This document shows positions 1 to 8,403 of a stretch of DNA of 64,000 bases, piece by piece (positions within the stretch are counted from its first letter, which is position 1; the number at the start of each line of letters is the position of its first letter). Made by a program: the position numbers and the translations under genes. A model generated the notes under the pieces. The model was not told where the DNA came from. It did not search any database and saw only the letters and a program-made list of their open reading frames with translations. Source of the DNA: Burkholderiales bacterium (GTDB lineage Bacteria > Pseudomonadota > Gammaproteobacteria > Burkholderiales > JAEUOS01); NCBI GenBank assembly GCA_016790635.1, contig JAEUOR010000053.1:1-64000 (forward strand), written 5' to 3'.

Positions 1-758
1 AGCCCGGTGATGGTGATCACCGGAATGAGGGTGTTCTTGAGCGCGTGGCCGACATGCACCGCGCGGTCGGTGAGGCCGCGCGCGCGCGCGAACTTGATGG
101 AGTCGGTGCGCAGCACCTCGAGCATCTCGGCGCGCACCAGGCGCATGATGAGCGTGAGCTGGAAGACGGCGAGTGTCACCGCGGGCAGGGTGACGTGGTG
201 CCAGCCCTTGGCGGTCAAGAGGCCGCTGGTCCACCAGCCGATCTTCACCACATCCCCGCGACCGAAACTCGGGAACCAGCCAAGCTGCACCGCGAACACC
301 AGGATCAGCATGATGCCGATCAGAAAGGTCGGCAGCGAGACGCCCAGGAGCGAGCCCGCCATGGCGACCTGGCTCAAGAAGCTGCCGCGCTTCAAGGCCG
401 CGAACACGCCAAGCGGGATGCCGATGGCCAGGGCCAGCACCGCCGCGACGAACACCAGTTCGAGCGTGGCCGGCAGGCGTTCGACAAAGAGCGTCGAGAC
501 GCGCGTCCCCTGCCGCAGGCTGATGCCGAACTCGCCGGTGAGCGCATTGGCTGCGAAGTGCCAGAACTGCACGAAGAAAGGCTGATCGAGGCCCAGTTCC
601 GCGCGCACGCGCGCGAGCTCTTCCTGGGTGGCGTCCTGTCCCAGCAGCGAGAGCGCAGGGTCACCGACGTACTGGAAGAGCGAGAACGCGACCAGCCCGA
701 CCACTAGCATGACGAGGAACGCCTGTCCCAGGCGCCGCAGGATGAAGGCCAGCAGCAT
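1..758 (-). CDS. Dipeptide/oligopeptide-type ABC transporter permease (DppB family), 3' end beyond the window
   Basis: Reading the minus strand from the ATG at 758 gives an open frame to the window edge that begins MLLAFILRRLGQAFLVMLVV, the usual first transmembrane helix of DppB/OppB permeases. Further on it has LGLDQPFFVQFWHF, FGISLRQGTRV and several hydrophobic helices. The stretch AEMLEVLRTDSIKFARARGL is the conserved cytoplasmic loop that docks on the ABC ATPase. An in-frame stop (768-770) lies just upstream, so this ATG is the only reasonable start. The gene follows the family-5 binding protein in the same direction, which fits a peptide, glutathione or opine importer. The C-terminus and any second permease or ATPases lie outside the window. 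The family is clear; the substrate is not. Confidence 0.9.
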   Translation of the reverse strand, partial: MLLAFILRRLGQAFLVMLVVGLVAFSLFQYVGDPALSLLGQDATQEELARVRAELGLDQPFFVQFWHFAANALTGEFGISLRQGTRVSTLFVERLPATLELVFVAAVLALAIGIPLGVFAALKRGSFLSQVAMAGSLLGVSLPTFLIGIMLILVFAVQLGWFPSFGRGDVVKIGWWTSGLLTAKGWHHVTLPAVTLAVFQLTLIMRLVRAEMLEVLRTDSIKFARARGLTDRAVHVGHALKNTLIPVITITG

Positions 759-859
759 GCGGGAGGTCTACTGGCCAGACACGGATGAAGGCAGCGGCAG
801 CGCGGGGAAGAGGGCCCGCCGCCAGGCGCCGGCGAGCCTCTTCAGTGCGTTCAGGCCGG

Positions 860-2431
860 TCAATTCACCTTGATCAGGCGCCAGTCGAGCCGGTTGTCGG
901 CGCGGTGCACGACCTCGACGCTCTTTTTCAGCGCCCACGGGATCACCTGGTTGTGCAGCGGCAGGTAGGCGACGTCTTCGTTGGACATTGCCAGCGTGCG
1001 GGTCAGGAGCTGGGTGCGCAGCGCCAGGTCAGTCTCTTTCTTGGTGCGCTCCACGAGCGCGTCGACCTGCGGGTTGCTGTAGCGTCCGACGTTGTAGTTG
1101 CCGTCGCCGCCGGCGCCCACGCTGCGCAAGAGCGACTGGGTCGAGTACAGCGCGTCGAAGGTGGGGACGCCCCAACCCAGCATGTAGATGCTCGCCTCGT
1201 AGCGCTGGATCATGGGGAAGTAGGTGGCCAGCGGCTGGGTGCGCAGCTTGGCCTTCACGCCGATCTTGGCCCACATGGCCGTCACCGCCTGGCAGATCTG
1301 CTCGTCGTTGATGTAGCGGTTGTTGGGGCAGGCGAAATCGACCTCGAAGCCGTCCGGGTAGCCGGCGTCGGTCAGAAGCTTCTGCGCCGCCTTCACGTCA
1401 TAAGGCATACGCTTGTGCACATCCTTGGTCCAGCCGGTCACCTGCGGTGCCACCATCGCGCCGGTGGCCTGCCCCAGGCCGCGCAGGGTCACCCGCGTGA
1501 TGGCGTCGATGTCGATGGCCTGGTAGAGGGCCTTGCGCACGCGCACGTCCTTGAGCGGGTTCTTGCCCTTGACGTTGCTGCCGGGGAGCTCGCTGCGATG
1601 CTGGTCCATGCCCAGGAAGATGGTGCGGTTCTCGACCCCGTCGATCACCTTCAGCTTGGCGTCGGAGCGGATGCGCGCCAGGTCCTGCGGGCTGGGGTCG
1701 AGCACGAAATCGACCTCACCGGAGAGCAGCGCCGCCATGCGCGTGGCCACCGAGCGCACCGGCGTGTAGATGATCTCGGTGACATTGCCCTCGGCCTTGC
1801 CCCACCATGCCGGGTTCTTCGCCAGCACCGAACGCTGGTCGGGCTGCCACTGCTTGAGCATGAAGGGCCCGGTGCCGTTGGTGTTGCGATGGGCGAAGTT
1901 CTCGTCCTGGGTCTTGATGTCCTTGGGCGTCATGGAGTTGTTCTTCTCCGCCCAGGCGCGGCTCATCATGCGCAGCTCGGTGAGCTGGTTGAGCAGCACC
2001 GGATTGGGGCCGTCGGTGAAGACATCGATCGTGTTCGCGTCGACCTTGACGACGTTGTTGATGCCCTGCGTGTAGACGGTGAAATTGGAGGTCTTGGCCA
2101 TGGCGCGCTGCAGCGAGAACACCGCGTCGTCGGCGCCGAACGGCGTGCCGTCGTGGAACTTCACGCCGGTGCGCAGCGTGAAGCGCATCTGCGTCGGGCT
2201 CACCTGCTTCCAGGCAGTGGCCAGGACCGGCTCGATCTTGAAGGTGCGGCTGTTGTAGTAGACCAGCGACTCGTAGACCGCGGCGTGGATGCCGTTGGCC
2301 AGCGCGTTGTTCTGCGAGTGGATGTCCCAGGTGGGCAGGTCGCTGGCGCTGGTCCAGCGGAAGGTCTTGGCATGCACTGCCGAGGCAGCCAGCGCGATCG
2401 CGGCGGCCAGCGCCAGGTGACGGAACATCAT
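860..2431 (-). CDS. ABC transporter substrate-binding protein, family 5 (DppA/OppA type)
   Basis: 523 aa, normal for periplasmic peptide-binding proteins. A signal peptide (MMFRHLALAAAIALAASAVHA, cut before KTFRW) is followed by typical family-5 segments such as ALANGIHAAVYESLVYYN, VKFHDGTPFGADDAVFSLQR and the late LLTDAGYPDGF region. A Shine-Dalgarno AGGAG lies just before the ATG. An alternative ATG one codon in would give the same mature protein. It would capture a peptide-like ligand in the periplasm and pass it to the DppB-type permease encoded 100 bp downstream. The ligand cannot be read from sequence; RraA-like and ChaC genes upstream hint at small-acid or glutathione-type metabolism, but that is inference. 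Confidence 0.92.
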   Translation of the reverse strand: MMFRHLALAAAIALAASAVHAKTFRWTSASDLPTWDIHSQNNALANGIHAAVYESLVYYNSRTFKIEPVLATAWKQVSPTQMRFTLRTGVKFHDGTPFGADDAVFSLQRAMAKTSNFTVYTQGINNVVKVDANTIDVFTDGPNPVLLNQLTELRMMSRAWAEKNNSMTPKDIKTQDENFAHRNTNGTGPFMLKQWQPDQRSVLAKNPAWWGKAEGNVTEIIYTPVRSVATRMAALLSGEVDFVLDPSPQDLARIRSDAKLKVIDGVENRTIFLGMDQHRSELPGSNVKGKNPLKDVRVRKALYQAIDIDAITRVTLRGLGQATGAMVAPQVTGWTKDVHKRMPYDVKAAQKLLTDAGYPDGFEVDFACPNNRYINDEQICQAVTAMWAKIGVKAKLRTQPLATYFPMIQRYEASIYMLGWGVPTFDALYSTQSLLRSVGAGGDGNYNVGRYSNPQVDALVERTKKETDLALRTQLLTRTLAMSNEDVAYLPLHNQVIPWALKKSVEVVHRADNRLDWRLIKVN

Positions 2432-2565
2432 GACAATCTCCTCGTGTCGGATGATGGTGGCGCCGGGCGCTCACCACGAGCCGCGCATTTTCTCAGGATT
2501 CACTCAGCCCGTCAGGCCGGCGCACGGCCGGGCGCCAGCGCGGCGCAGTCGCCTTGAAGGAGCGC

Positions 2566-3225
2566 CTAGAGCACGCCATGGCGCCTGAATACCTCGATCA
2601 ACGGGTGACCGGCGCGCAATTCTTCAAGCGTATTGCGCTCGCCCTCGATTTTCTCGAATGCCAGTCGCAGGACCTCGCCTTCGGCGGCGCGCGGGATCAC
2701 GACCACGCCGTCGGCGTCGCCGCAGACGAGATCCCCGGAGGCAACCTCGACCCCCGCGCAGCGGATCGGCACGTCGATAGCCATGACCTTGCCGCGTCCC
2801 TTGGAATCGAGCGGGGCAATGCCGCCGTGAAAGACCGGGAAGCCCATGGCGCGGATCGCGCGCACGTCGCGCACGCAACCATCCATCAGCGCGCCGGCCG
2901 CGCCGCGCACCTGCGCGGCGGTCGAGAGCAATTCACCCCACGGTCCGACCCGGGCTTGGTTGGCGCAGGCGAAGACCGGGATCTGGTCGGGCAAGAGGCC
3001 ATCGACCAGCTGCATTTCCAGCTCATAGGGATTCTCGCCGGGCTCGACGTGAAACACCTCCATGTAGGCCGCGGTGCGTGCGCGGCCGACCATGAAAAGC
3101 GACTCGTCCAGAGGGCGAATGCGCGCCGGCAGGGCCTGCTCGCGCAAGCCCACCGCATCCAGGCAATCGGACAGGACCGAGACAAAGAGGCGCTTGCGAA
3201 TCTCTTCCAAAGAGGGGGCGCTCAC
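2566..3225 (-). CDS. RraA-like protein / 4-hydroxy-4-methyl-2-oxoglutarate aldolase family
   Basis: 219 aa from a GTG start at 3225, preceded by AGAAGG about 8 bases upstream. The open frame continues further upstream, but that extension overlaps the chaC gene and does not look like the family. The stretch GELLSTAAQVRGAAGALMDG followed by CVRD carries the conserved Arg-Asp that binds metal and pyruvate in HMG/CHA aldolases. Family members either cleave 4-hydroxy-4-methyl-2-oxoglutarate or oxaloacetate to pyruvate, or (RraA proper) bind RNase E. Because it sits beside a transporter, the metabolic aldolase/decarboxylase role is more likely than RNase E control. It is probably co-transcribed with chaC upstream and the peptide ABC genes downstream. 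Confidence 0.85.
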   Translation of the reverse strand: MSAPSLEEIRKRLFVSVLSDCLDAVGLREQALPARIRPLDESLFMVGRARTAAYMEVFHVEPGENPYELEMQLVDGLLPDQIPVFACANQARVGPWGELLSTAAQVRGAAGALMDGCVRDVRAIRAMGFPVFHGGIAPLDSKGRGKVMAIDVPIRCAGVEVASGDLVCGDADGVVVIPRAAEGEVLRLAFEKIEGERNTLEELRAGHPLIEVFRRHGVL

Positions 3226-3271
3226 GGGCTTGCCTTCTGATCGAACGCGGGTCAGGTGCCCGCGAGGAGGC

Positions 3272-3961
3272 TCAGTGTGCCAGAGCCGCGACAGCGCGCT
3301 CGACTTCGCCCAGTTCGCTGTCCTCGATGCCATGCTCGCGCAGCCCGGCCAGGGTGTTGACCAGGTATTCGGCACAGCGCCCGTGCAGCCCGGTCGCGCC
3401 GACGATGCAGCGCGCCGCATCCGGCGTGGCCATGCGCCCCGCATAGGCGTTGCTGCGGTGATTGATCACGAAGGCGATCGCAGGCACGGCGCCCGCGCTG
3501 GTGCGCGCCTTGACCCAGGTCGGGCAGTAGGCGCCGGTGACCATCTCGCGGCGCCACAGCAGGCGCAACTCGTCGCGCACGTGGGCGGCCTCGATGCGGT
3601 AAGCCAGGCCCGCACACTGCCCGCCGTGGTCCAGGCCCAGCACCAGGCCGGGCTGTTGCGGCGTGCCGCGGCCGATGCGCGACCACAGGCAGAAGGAGCG
3701 ATGCAAGCCGTAGACCCGCGCGACGCGCTTGTCAGCGAACGGGAAAAGCGGGTTCCAGATCAGCGAACCGTAGGCGAAGACCCAGATGTCGCCCGGAGGT
3801 ACCTGGCGCAAGGTGGATTCCACCGAGCGATTGAGCTGCGCGTCGCTCCAGGTCTTGATGCCCAGCTCGGACTGGAGGAAGCGGCGGCGCGCCGAACCGT
3901 CCAGGAGGTCGTCGCGGCATAGCGGTCGACCGAAGTGGGGATGACGTGCGTGAGCGCTCAT
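3272..3961 (-). CDS. chaC: ChaC-type gamma-glutamylcyclotransferase
   Basis: 229 aa from the ATG at 3961, close to the length of E. coli ChaC. The motif WVFAYGSLIWNP is the glycine-rich substrate loop of the family, and VTGAYCPTWV and FVINHRSNAYAGRM are further family blocks. The enzyme would cleave glutathione to 5-oxoproline and Cys-Gly in the cytoplasm. The open frame extends to an ATG at 4045, but the extra 28 residues have no family resemblance, so the inner start is preferred although its Shine-Dalgarno is weak. The RraA-like gene starts 46 bp downstream in the same direction, so the two may form a transcription unit with the peptide transporter. Confidence 0.87.
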   Translation of the reverse strand: MSAHARHPHFGRPLCRDDLLDGSARRRFLQSELGIKTWSDAQLNRSVESTLRQVPPGDIWVFAYGSLIWNPLFPFADKRVARVYGLHRSFCLWSRIGRGTPQQPGLVLGLDHGGQCAGLAYRIEAAHVRDELRLLWRREMVTGAYCPTWVKARTSAGAVPAIAFVINHRSNAYAGRMATPDAARCIVGATGLHGRCAEYLVNTLAGLREHGIEDSELGEVERAVAALAH

Positions 3962-4179
3962 GACCGCATCAACGCAAGACCCGTGCCGACGGCCGACAAG
4001 GACTGCCGCTGTGAGGCCGTTCGAACCGGCCTGGACCAATTGCACCGAAGCGCTCCCTGCGCGGACAAGGAATTCCGGACATCATGCGCGAGAACGGAAT
4101 GGCGGCAAGGGCCGAAAAGCACAATAAACGGCCACGGGAACCCGACGGCAGCCGGAGGAATGGCTATCGCAGGCAGGCT

Positions 4180-4255
4180 TGGCGCGCCCGGCGCGAGTCG
4201 AACGCGCGACCCTTGGCTTCGGAGGCCAATACTCTATCCACTGAGCTACGGGCGC
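4180..4255 (-). tRNA. tRNA-Arg (anticodon CCG)
   Basis: A complete cloverleaf reads on the minus strand. The acceptor GCGCCCG pairs with CGGGCGC. The D arm has GCTC/GAGT, and the anticodon stem is TTGGC/GCCAA with loop CTCCGAA (anticodon CCG, decoding CGG). The T arm is GCGCG/CGCGC around TTCGACT, and CCA is encoded after discriminator G. A TATAAT on the minus strand at 4273-4278 sits about 18 bases before the 5' end and would serve as its -10 element. No integrase or repeat copy is seen nearby, so it does not look like an occupied island attachment site. Confidence 0.97.
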
Positions 4256-4272
4256 CTTGCAATGCAACGATC

Positions 4273-4278
4273 ATTATA
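4273..4278 (-). promoter_or_regulatory. Candidate -10 box for tRNA-Arg
   Basis: TATAAT reading on the minus strand, at the right distance from the tRNA 5' end at 4255. No good -35 match is found 16-18 bases upstream. Confidence 0.45.
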
Positions 4279-4332
4279 TCGCGGCGGCCCGCATCCACAT
4301 CGAAACGGGCGAATGCCAGAGCGCGGTCACGC

Positions 4333-4338
4333 TATAAT
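4333..4338 (+). promoter_or_regulatory. Candidate -10 box for the diheme cytochrome gene
   Basis: A perfect TATAAT 66 bases before the GTG start at 4405. The -35 region (about 4310-4315) is a poor match to TTGACA. It lies back to back with the tRNA-Arg -10 box, so this short gap seems to hold two divergent promoters. Confidence 0.45.
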
Positions 4339-4404
4339 TCCGGGTTTATCGCCGCCGATTTGGCTTCAAAACGCGGCGCGCAAGCTTCATCGAAAGGACG
4401 CTCC

Positions 4405-5598
4405 GTGAGCGAAGACCATCAGCACGAATCACCGATCAAGACTTGGCAGCAGCTTGTCGTCATCGTCGTCCTGGCATTTGTCATTCCCATCACCCTGATC
4501 GGTTTCCTGGTCGCCTACGTGACCGGCGGCAAGAAAATCGACCAGCAGGGCCTGGCCATCAAGCCGGAATCGGTGGCCGAGCGCATCCGCCCGGTGGCGG
4601 CGGTGAACCTGAAGGATGCCAACGCGCCCAAGGTTTTCCTCACCGGCGAACAGGTCTATCAGCAGTTCTGCAAGGCCTGCCATGAGGCAGGGGTCGCCAA
4701 TGCGCCGAAAATGGGCGACAAGACCGCCTGGGGGCCGCTGATCAAGGAAGGCCTCGACACCCTGGTGGCCGACGCGATCAAGGGTGTGCGCGGCATGCCG
4801 GCGCGCGGCGGCAACCCTGACCTGTCCGATTTTGAAATGGCGCGCGCCGTGGTCTACATGACCAACGCTGCGGGCGCGGGCTTCAAGGAGCCGGCGGCAC
4901 CGGCTGCGGCGGCCCCCGCAACCGCAGCAGCCAAGGATGGCGCCGCTGCTGCCGCGCCGGCCGCTGCAGCGCCCGCGACCGGCGCGGGCCTGCCTGCCAA
5001 CGTGCTCTTCGCGACCGCCAAGGCCTCCCTCGATGCCGCGGGCAGCAAGACTGTCGCCGACGTCGCAGCCTTCCTGAAGGGCAATGCGGCCGCCAAGGTC
5101 TCGTTGAGCGGCTATGTGGATTCGACCGGCAACGCCAAGCAGAACGCCGAGTTGGCCAAGCAGCGTGCCTTCGCGGTACGCGACGCCCTCAAGAAGGCGG
5201 GGGTGGCTGAGGACCGCATCTCCCTCAAGAAGCCCGAGGAAATCAAGGGGGGCGACAGTGCCCAGGCGCGACGCGTCGAAATTTCGCTGGCCGACGCGGC
5301 GCCGGTCGCGGTCGCGGCAGCAGCGCCGGCCGCGACCACTGCGCAAGCGGGGGGCGGCAACGTCGGCAAGAGCCTCTACGACACCGCCTGCATGGCCTGC
5401 CACGCCGCCGGTGTCGCCAACGCGCCCAAGCTCGGCGACAAGGCTGCCTGGGCGCCGCGCATGGCGGGCGGCAAGGATGCCTTGTACGCCGCGGTCATCA
5501 AGGGCAAGGGCGCGATGCCGCCCAAGGGCACAGCGATGACGGCCTCGGATGCCGATATCAAGGCCGCCGTCGACTACATGCTCGCTTCGATCAAGTAA
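4405..5598 (+). CDS. Membrane-anchored diheme cytochrome c with an internal OmpA-like domain
   Basis: 397 aa from GTG at 4405, with AAGGA upstream (4394-4398). A transmembrane anchor spans about residues 16-38 (LVVIVVLAFVIPITLIGFLV). Haem-binding CKACH is at 89-93, with a likely axial Met in VRGMPARGG. An Ala-rich linker leads to an OmpA-like domain at about 195-305 with GYVDSTGN, AELAKQRAFAV and RRVEISL, keeping the Asp and Arg that bind peptidoglycan in that family. A second haem site, CMACH, is at 329-333 with GAMPPKG. Each haem domain resembles cytochrome c5. The predicted role is electron transfer on the periplasmic side of the inner membrane while contacting the cell wall. The tandem c5-type protein is common in betaproteobacteria; the OmpA insert is what stands out. 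A rho-independent terminator follows. Confidence 0.88.
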   Translation: MSEDHQHESPIKTWQQLVVIVVLAFVIPITLIGFLVAYVTGGKKIDQQGLAIKPESVAERIRPVAAVNLKDANAPKVFLTGEQVYQQFCKACHEAGVANAPKMGDKTAWGPLIKEGLDTLVADAIKGVRGMPARGGNPDLSDFEMARAVVYMTNAAGAGFKEPAAPAAAAPATAAAKDGAAAAAPAAAAPATGAGLPANVLFATAKASLDAAGSKTVADVAAFLKGNAAAKVSLSGYVDSTGNAKQNAELAKQRAFAVRDALKKAGVAEDRISLKKPEEIKGGDSAQARRVEISLADAAPVAVAAAAPAATTAQAGGGNVGKSLYDTACMACHAAGVANAPKLGDKAAWAPRMAGGKDALYAAVIKGKGAMPPKGTAMTASDADIKAAVDYMLASIK

Positions 5599-5617
5599 GT
5601 CCCGCCGAGGTCGCAAG

Positions 5618-5645
5618 ACGGCACCCTCTTGGGTGCCGTTTTTGT
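5618..5645 (+). terminator. Rho-independent terminator of the cytochrome gene
   Basis: A perfect 9-bp stem, ACGGCACCC/GGGTGCCGT, with loop TCTT is followed by a run of T (5640-5643). It lies 20 bases after the cytochrome stop codon and between convergent genes (priA comes from the right). Confidence 0.93.
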
Positions 5646-5721
5646 TTCGCTTTCGGCGGCCCCCCGGGCGTCGATGGTCCCCCGGCAGCCCGGGAGCGCC
5701 GGCCGGAGCGCGCGTGCTCTC

Positions 5722-7890
5722 TCAGATCACCAGCGGATCGACCTCGACATGCCAGCGCACGGACGAGGGCGCGTGGGCCGACAACCAGTCGACCCAGCGC
5801 GTCAGGAACGCCTGCAGGTGTGGTCTTGAAGGTGATTCGACCATCAACTGCGCGCGCTCGACATCCTTGAGCCGCGTGATGAGCATGGGCACCGGATCGT
5901 AGACAGTCACTCCCTGACCCATGGGCGGGGCAGCCTCGGCCGCGCTGGCCAGGAATCCCAGGGCCGCATCCAGGCCGCGTGCCTCGGCGCGCAGCATGGC
6001 CTGATACCCGGCCGGCGGCAGGCCCGCTGCCTCGCGCTCGGCAAGGAGTCGTGTGGCAAAGCGGTCGTAGTCGCCCGACAGCAGCGCCTGGAACAGCGGA
6101 TGGCCAGACTGCCGGGTCTGGATCAGGACCAGTCCCGGCTTGTCGGCGCGGCCGGCGCGGCCGGCCACCTGGGTCAGCTGTGCGAAGAGCCGCTCGGAGG
6201 CACGAAAATCGGCCGAGAGCAGGGCGGCGTCGACATTGAGCGCGGCGACCAGCGTGAGATTCTTGAAATCGTGGCCCTTGGCGAGCATCTGCGTGCCCAC
6301 CAGGATGTCGGCCTCGCCCGCGTGCACCTGGTCGAGCAGGGCCTCGGCGCTACCCTTGCGCGACGTGGAATCGCGGTCCACGCGCAGTACGCGAGCCCCT
6401 GGATAAGCCTCGGCAAGGCGGGCCTCGAGACGCTGGGTGCCTTGGCCGTAGCCGCGAATGTCCACGTTGCCGCAGGTGGGACAACGCGCCGGGACGGCCT
6501 CCGCATGCCCGCAATGATGGCAGCGCAAGGTTCCGCCTTCCGTCTGGCCGCGGGCTCTGTGCATTACCAGGTAAGCAGTACAGCGAGAGCAAGCACTCAC
6601 CCAGCCGCAGCTTGCGCAACTTAAGACCGGAGCGTATCCACGTCGGTTCAGGAACAGGAGGCTTTGCTCGCCGCGCTCCAAGCGCAGGGCAATCTCAGAC
6701 CAGATGGTCGTAGCGACCCCGTGATTCTGCGGCGCGGTGGTGAGGTCAAGCAGGCGAATGGTCGGCAATACGGCATCCGTGACCGCCCGGCGCAGGAGGC
6801 GCAGCCGTTCGTAGCGACCACTGGTGGCGTGGGCAAAGGACTCCAGCGACGGCGTCGCGCTGCCCAGGATCACAGGCACCTGTTCCAGGCGAGCCCGGTA
6901 GACGGCGATGTCGCGCGCCGAGTAGCGCATGCCCTCCTGCTGCTTGAACGAAGCGTCGTGTTCCTCATCGACCACGATCAGGCCAGGGCGCGCCAGGGGT
7001 GCGAGTGCCGCCATGCGCGTACCCAGCACCACATCGGCCCCGCCGGTGTGCGCGAGCAGCCATTGATGCAAGCGCTCGCTTTCGCTAAGACTGCTGTGCA
7101 GCATCACGATCCGGCTTGACGGAAAGCGTGTCTCGAATAGCGTCTTGAGGCGTGGCGTGAGGTTGATCTCCGGCACGAGCACCAACGCCTGGCGGCCGGC
7201 AGCGAGCACCCGCGCGATCGCGTCCAGGTACACCTCGGTCTTGCCGCTACCGGTGACCCCGTGCAGCAGGTACGCACCGAACCGCGGCGGAGCAAGGCTG
7301 CCGGCGATCCGATGTGCGGCCTGCGATTGTTCGTCCGTGAGCGGCGGCGCCGGCCCGACCTCAAGAGCCGCCCGCGGGGCCTCCGCGACAATACCCGCGC
7401 CCTGCCATTCTTCGAGGATGTCCATCGCCTTGGGCGAGATGGCCGCCAGGTCGCAGCCGAAGCGCGGTGCGGCAGCAAGCGCCTCGATGAGCGCGCGGCG
7501 GGTGCGCTCGCGCTTGGCTGGTTGCGGGTACCCGGGTTGCAAGGCGACGCGCGACCAGAGCATGTGCGAGACCGGCCGCGCGCTCTTGGCCATGGCCGGG
7601 AGCGCGGCGCAGAACGCCGCGCCCGGTGGGTGCTGGTAATACGATGCACAAAACCGCATCAACTCCAGCCAGGTAGGTGGGAGCGCAGGAATGTCGTCCA
7701 GTCGTCGCGCAAGGCGCACGCGCGAGGGTGCGACCGCCGGCTCGACCCCGGTCTCGACCACCACCCCGACCAGGGTGCGCACTCCGAAAGGCGCAGCAAC
7801 ACGCTGGCCGGGCCGCACTTCCCCGTCCTCTACCCGATAGTCGAACAGGCCATGCACCGGGACGTCGATGGCAACGCGTACAAAGGTCAT
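5722..7890 (-). CDS. priA: Primosomal replication protein N' (PriA helicase)
   Basis: 722 aa, full length. The N-terminal DNA-binding part starts MTFVRVAIDVPVHGLFDYRV. Walker A is GVTGSGKTEVYL (about 211-222) and the DEAH-box variant is VVDEEHD. Zinc-binding cysteines follow in CASCGWVSACSRC and CHHCGHAEAVPARCPTCG, and helicase motifs V/VI are in VGTQMLAKGHDF and QVAGRAGRA. PriA reloads the replisome at stalled or broken forks. It lies downstream of hemE on the same strand, the usual betaproteobacterial neighbour, but here a 513-bp gap separates them, so priA probably has its own promoter in that gap. Confidence 0.97.
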   Translation of the reverse strand: MTFVRVAIDVPVHGLFDYRVEDGEVRPGQRVAAPFGVRTLVGVVVETGVEPAVAPSRVRLARRLDDIPALPPTWLELMRFCASYYQHPPGAAFCAALPAMAKSARPVSHMLWSRVALQPGYPQPAKRERTRRALIEALAAAPRFGCDLAAISPKAMDILEEWQGAGIVAEAPRAALEVGPAPPLTDEQSQAAHRIAGSLAPPRFGAYLLHGVTGSGKTEVYLDAIARVLAAGRQALVLVPEINLTPRLKTLFETRFPSSRIVMLHSSLSESERLHQWLLAHTGGADVVLGTRMAALAPLARPGLIVVDEEHDASFKQQEGMRYSARDIAVYRARLEQVPVILGSATPSLESFAHATSGRYERLRLLRRAVTDAVLPTIRLLDLTTAPQNHGVATTIWSEIALRLERGEQSLLFLNRRGYAPVLSCASCGWVSACSRCTAYLVMHRARGQTEGGTLRCHHCGHAEAVPARCPTCGNVDIRGYGQGTQRLEARLAEAYPGARVLRVDRDSTSRKGSAEALLDQVHAGEADILVGTQMLAKGHDFKNLTLVAALNVDAALLSADFRASERLFAQLTQVAGRAGRADKPGLVLIQTRQSGHPLFQALLSGDYDRFATRLLAEREAAGLPPAGYQAMLRAEARGLDAALGFLASAAEAAPPMGQGVTVYDPVPMLITRLKDVERAQLMVESPSRPHLQAFLTRWVDWLSAHAPSSVRWHVEVDPLVI

Positions 7891-8403
7891 GAACGTCCGT
7901 CGCAGGCCGTTCTCAAGCGAGATCCTTGAGGCCTTGCCGGTGCCAAAAAATCAGGCAAAAACTTGAGAAACCCGTTTAACTCCATGGCCTAAATTCTTGC
8001 CCTTCCGAGGCCTTTGGGACTATGCACAAAACCTGTGGATAACTGTGTTGAAAACCGGGCTGCAAATTCGCCAAGCCCGTGGCGGAAAAGGATTTTTGCT
8101 TTTTTGTGCAAAATATTGGCAGTGATAAATACCATTTTAATCAATGAGTTACCGACCGAGCGGCGGGGTGCTGCGCCAAGCCAGGTCAGGTACCTTGCTA
8201 GATCATCGAAATGTGCATAAGTCAAGCCCCAAAGACGGATTTGCAACAACGTCTTGGTCCGCGCCAGGCTTGGCTTTGCGGCCGACATGCCGCCAGAACC
8301 GCGCTGGTTGCGCAGCTTGGGCGATCATGCCCGCAAACCCTTGCGCCATGCGCGTTTCAGGGGGGTGGAAAAAGACGCCGTCGTGACAAGGTGCGCGGGG
8401 CGT
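7891..8403. other. hemE-priA intergenic region with DnaA-box cluster and AT-rich tract
   Basis: 513 bp without a convincing gene. Reading the minus strand it contains a perfect DnaA box TTATCCACA (8034-8042), TTTTGCACA (8105-8113) and TTATGCACA (8212-8220). All three fit the TTWTNCACA consensus. On the plus strand there is a near match, CTATGCACA (8020-8028). Between the boxes lies a markedly AT-rich stretch (about 8091-8148) that begins with a sequence resembling the E. coli oriC 13-mer. The region could be a replication-initiation, DnaA-titration or DnaA-regulated promoter region for priA. A 99-codon minus-strand frame across it is not believed to be a gene. Confidence 0.5.

Noticed and set aside
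785..2557. 590-codon plus-strand frame
   Set aside because: Antisense to a clear peptide-binding protein. The high GC content makes long antisense frames common, and the product is Arg/His/Val-rich without domains.
4180..4255. tRNA-Arg as an island attachment site
   Set aside because: No integrase, repeat copy or change in gene character is visible beside it.
4429..5616. 395-codon minus-strand frame
   Set aside because: Antisense to the diheme cytochrome, which has two haem motifs, a membrane anchor and a terminator on its own strand.
7989..8288. 99-codon minus-strand frame between hemE and priA
   Set aside because: It runs through the DnaA boxes and AT-rich tract, has no recognisable domain and no clear ribosome site; regulatory DNA explains the region better.
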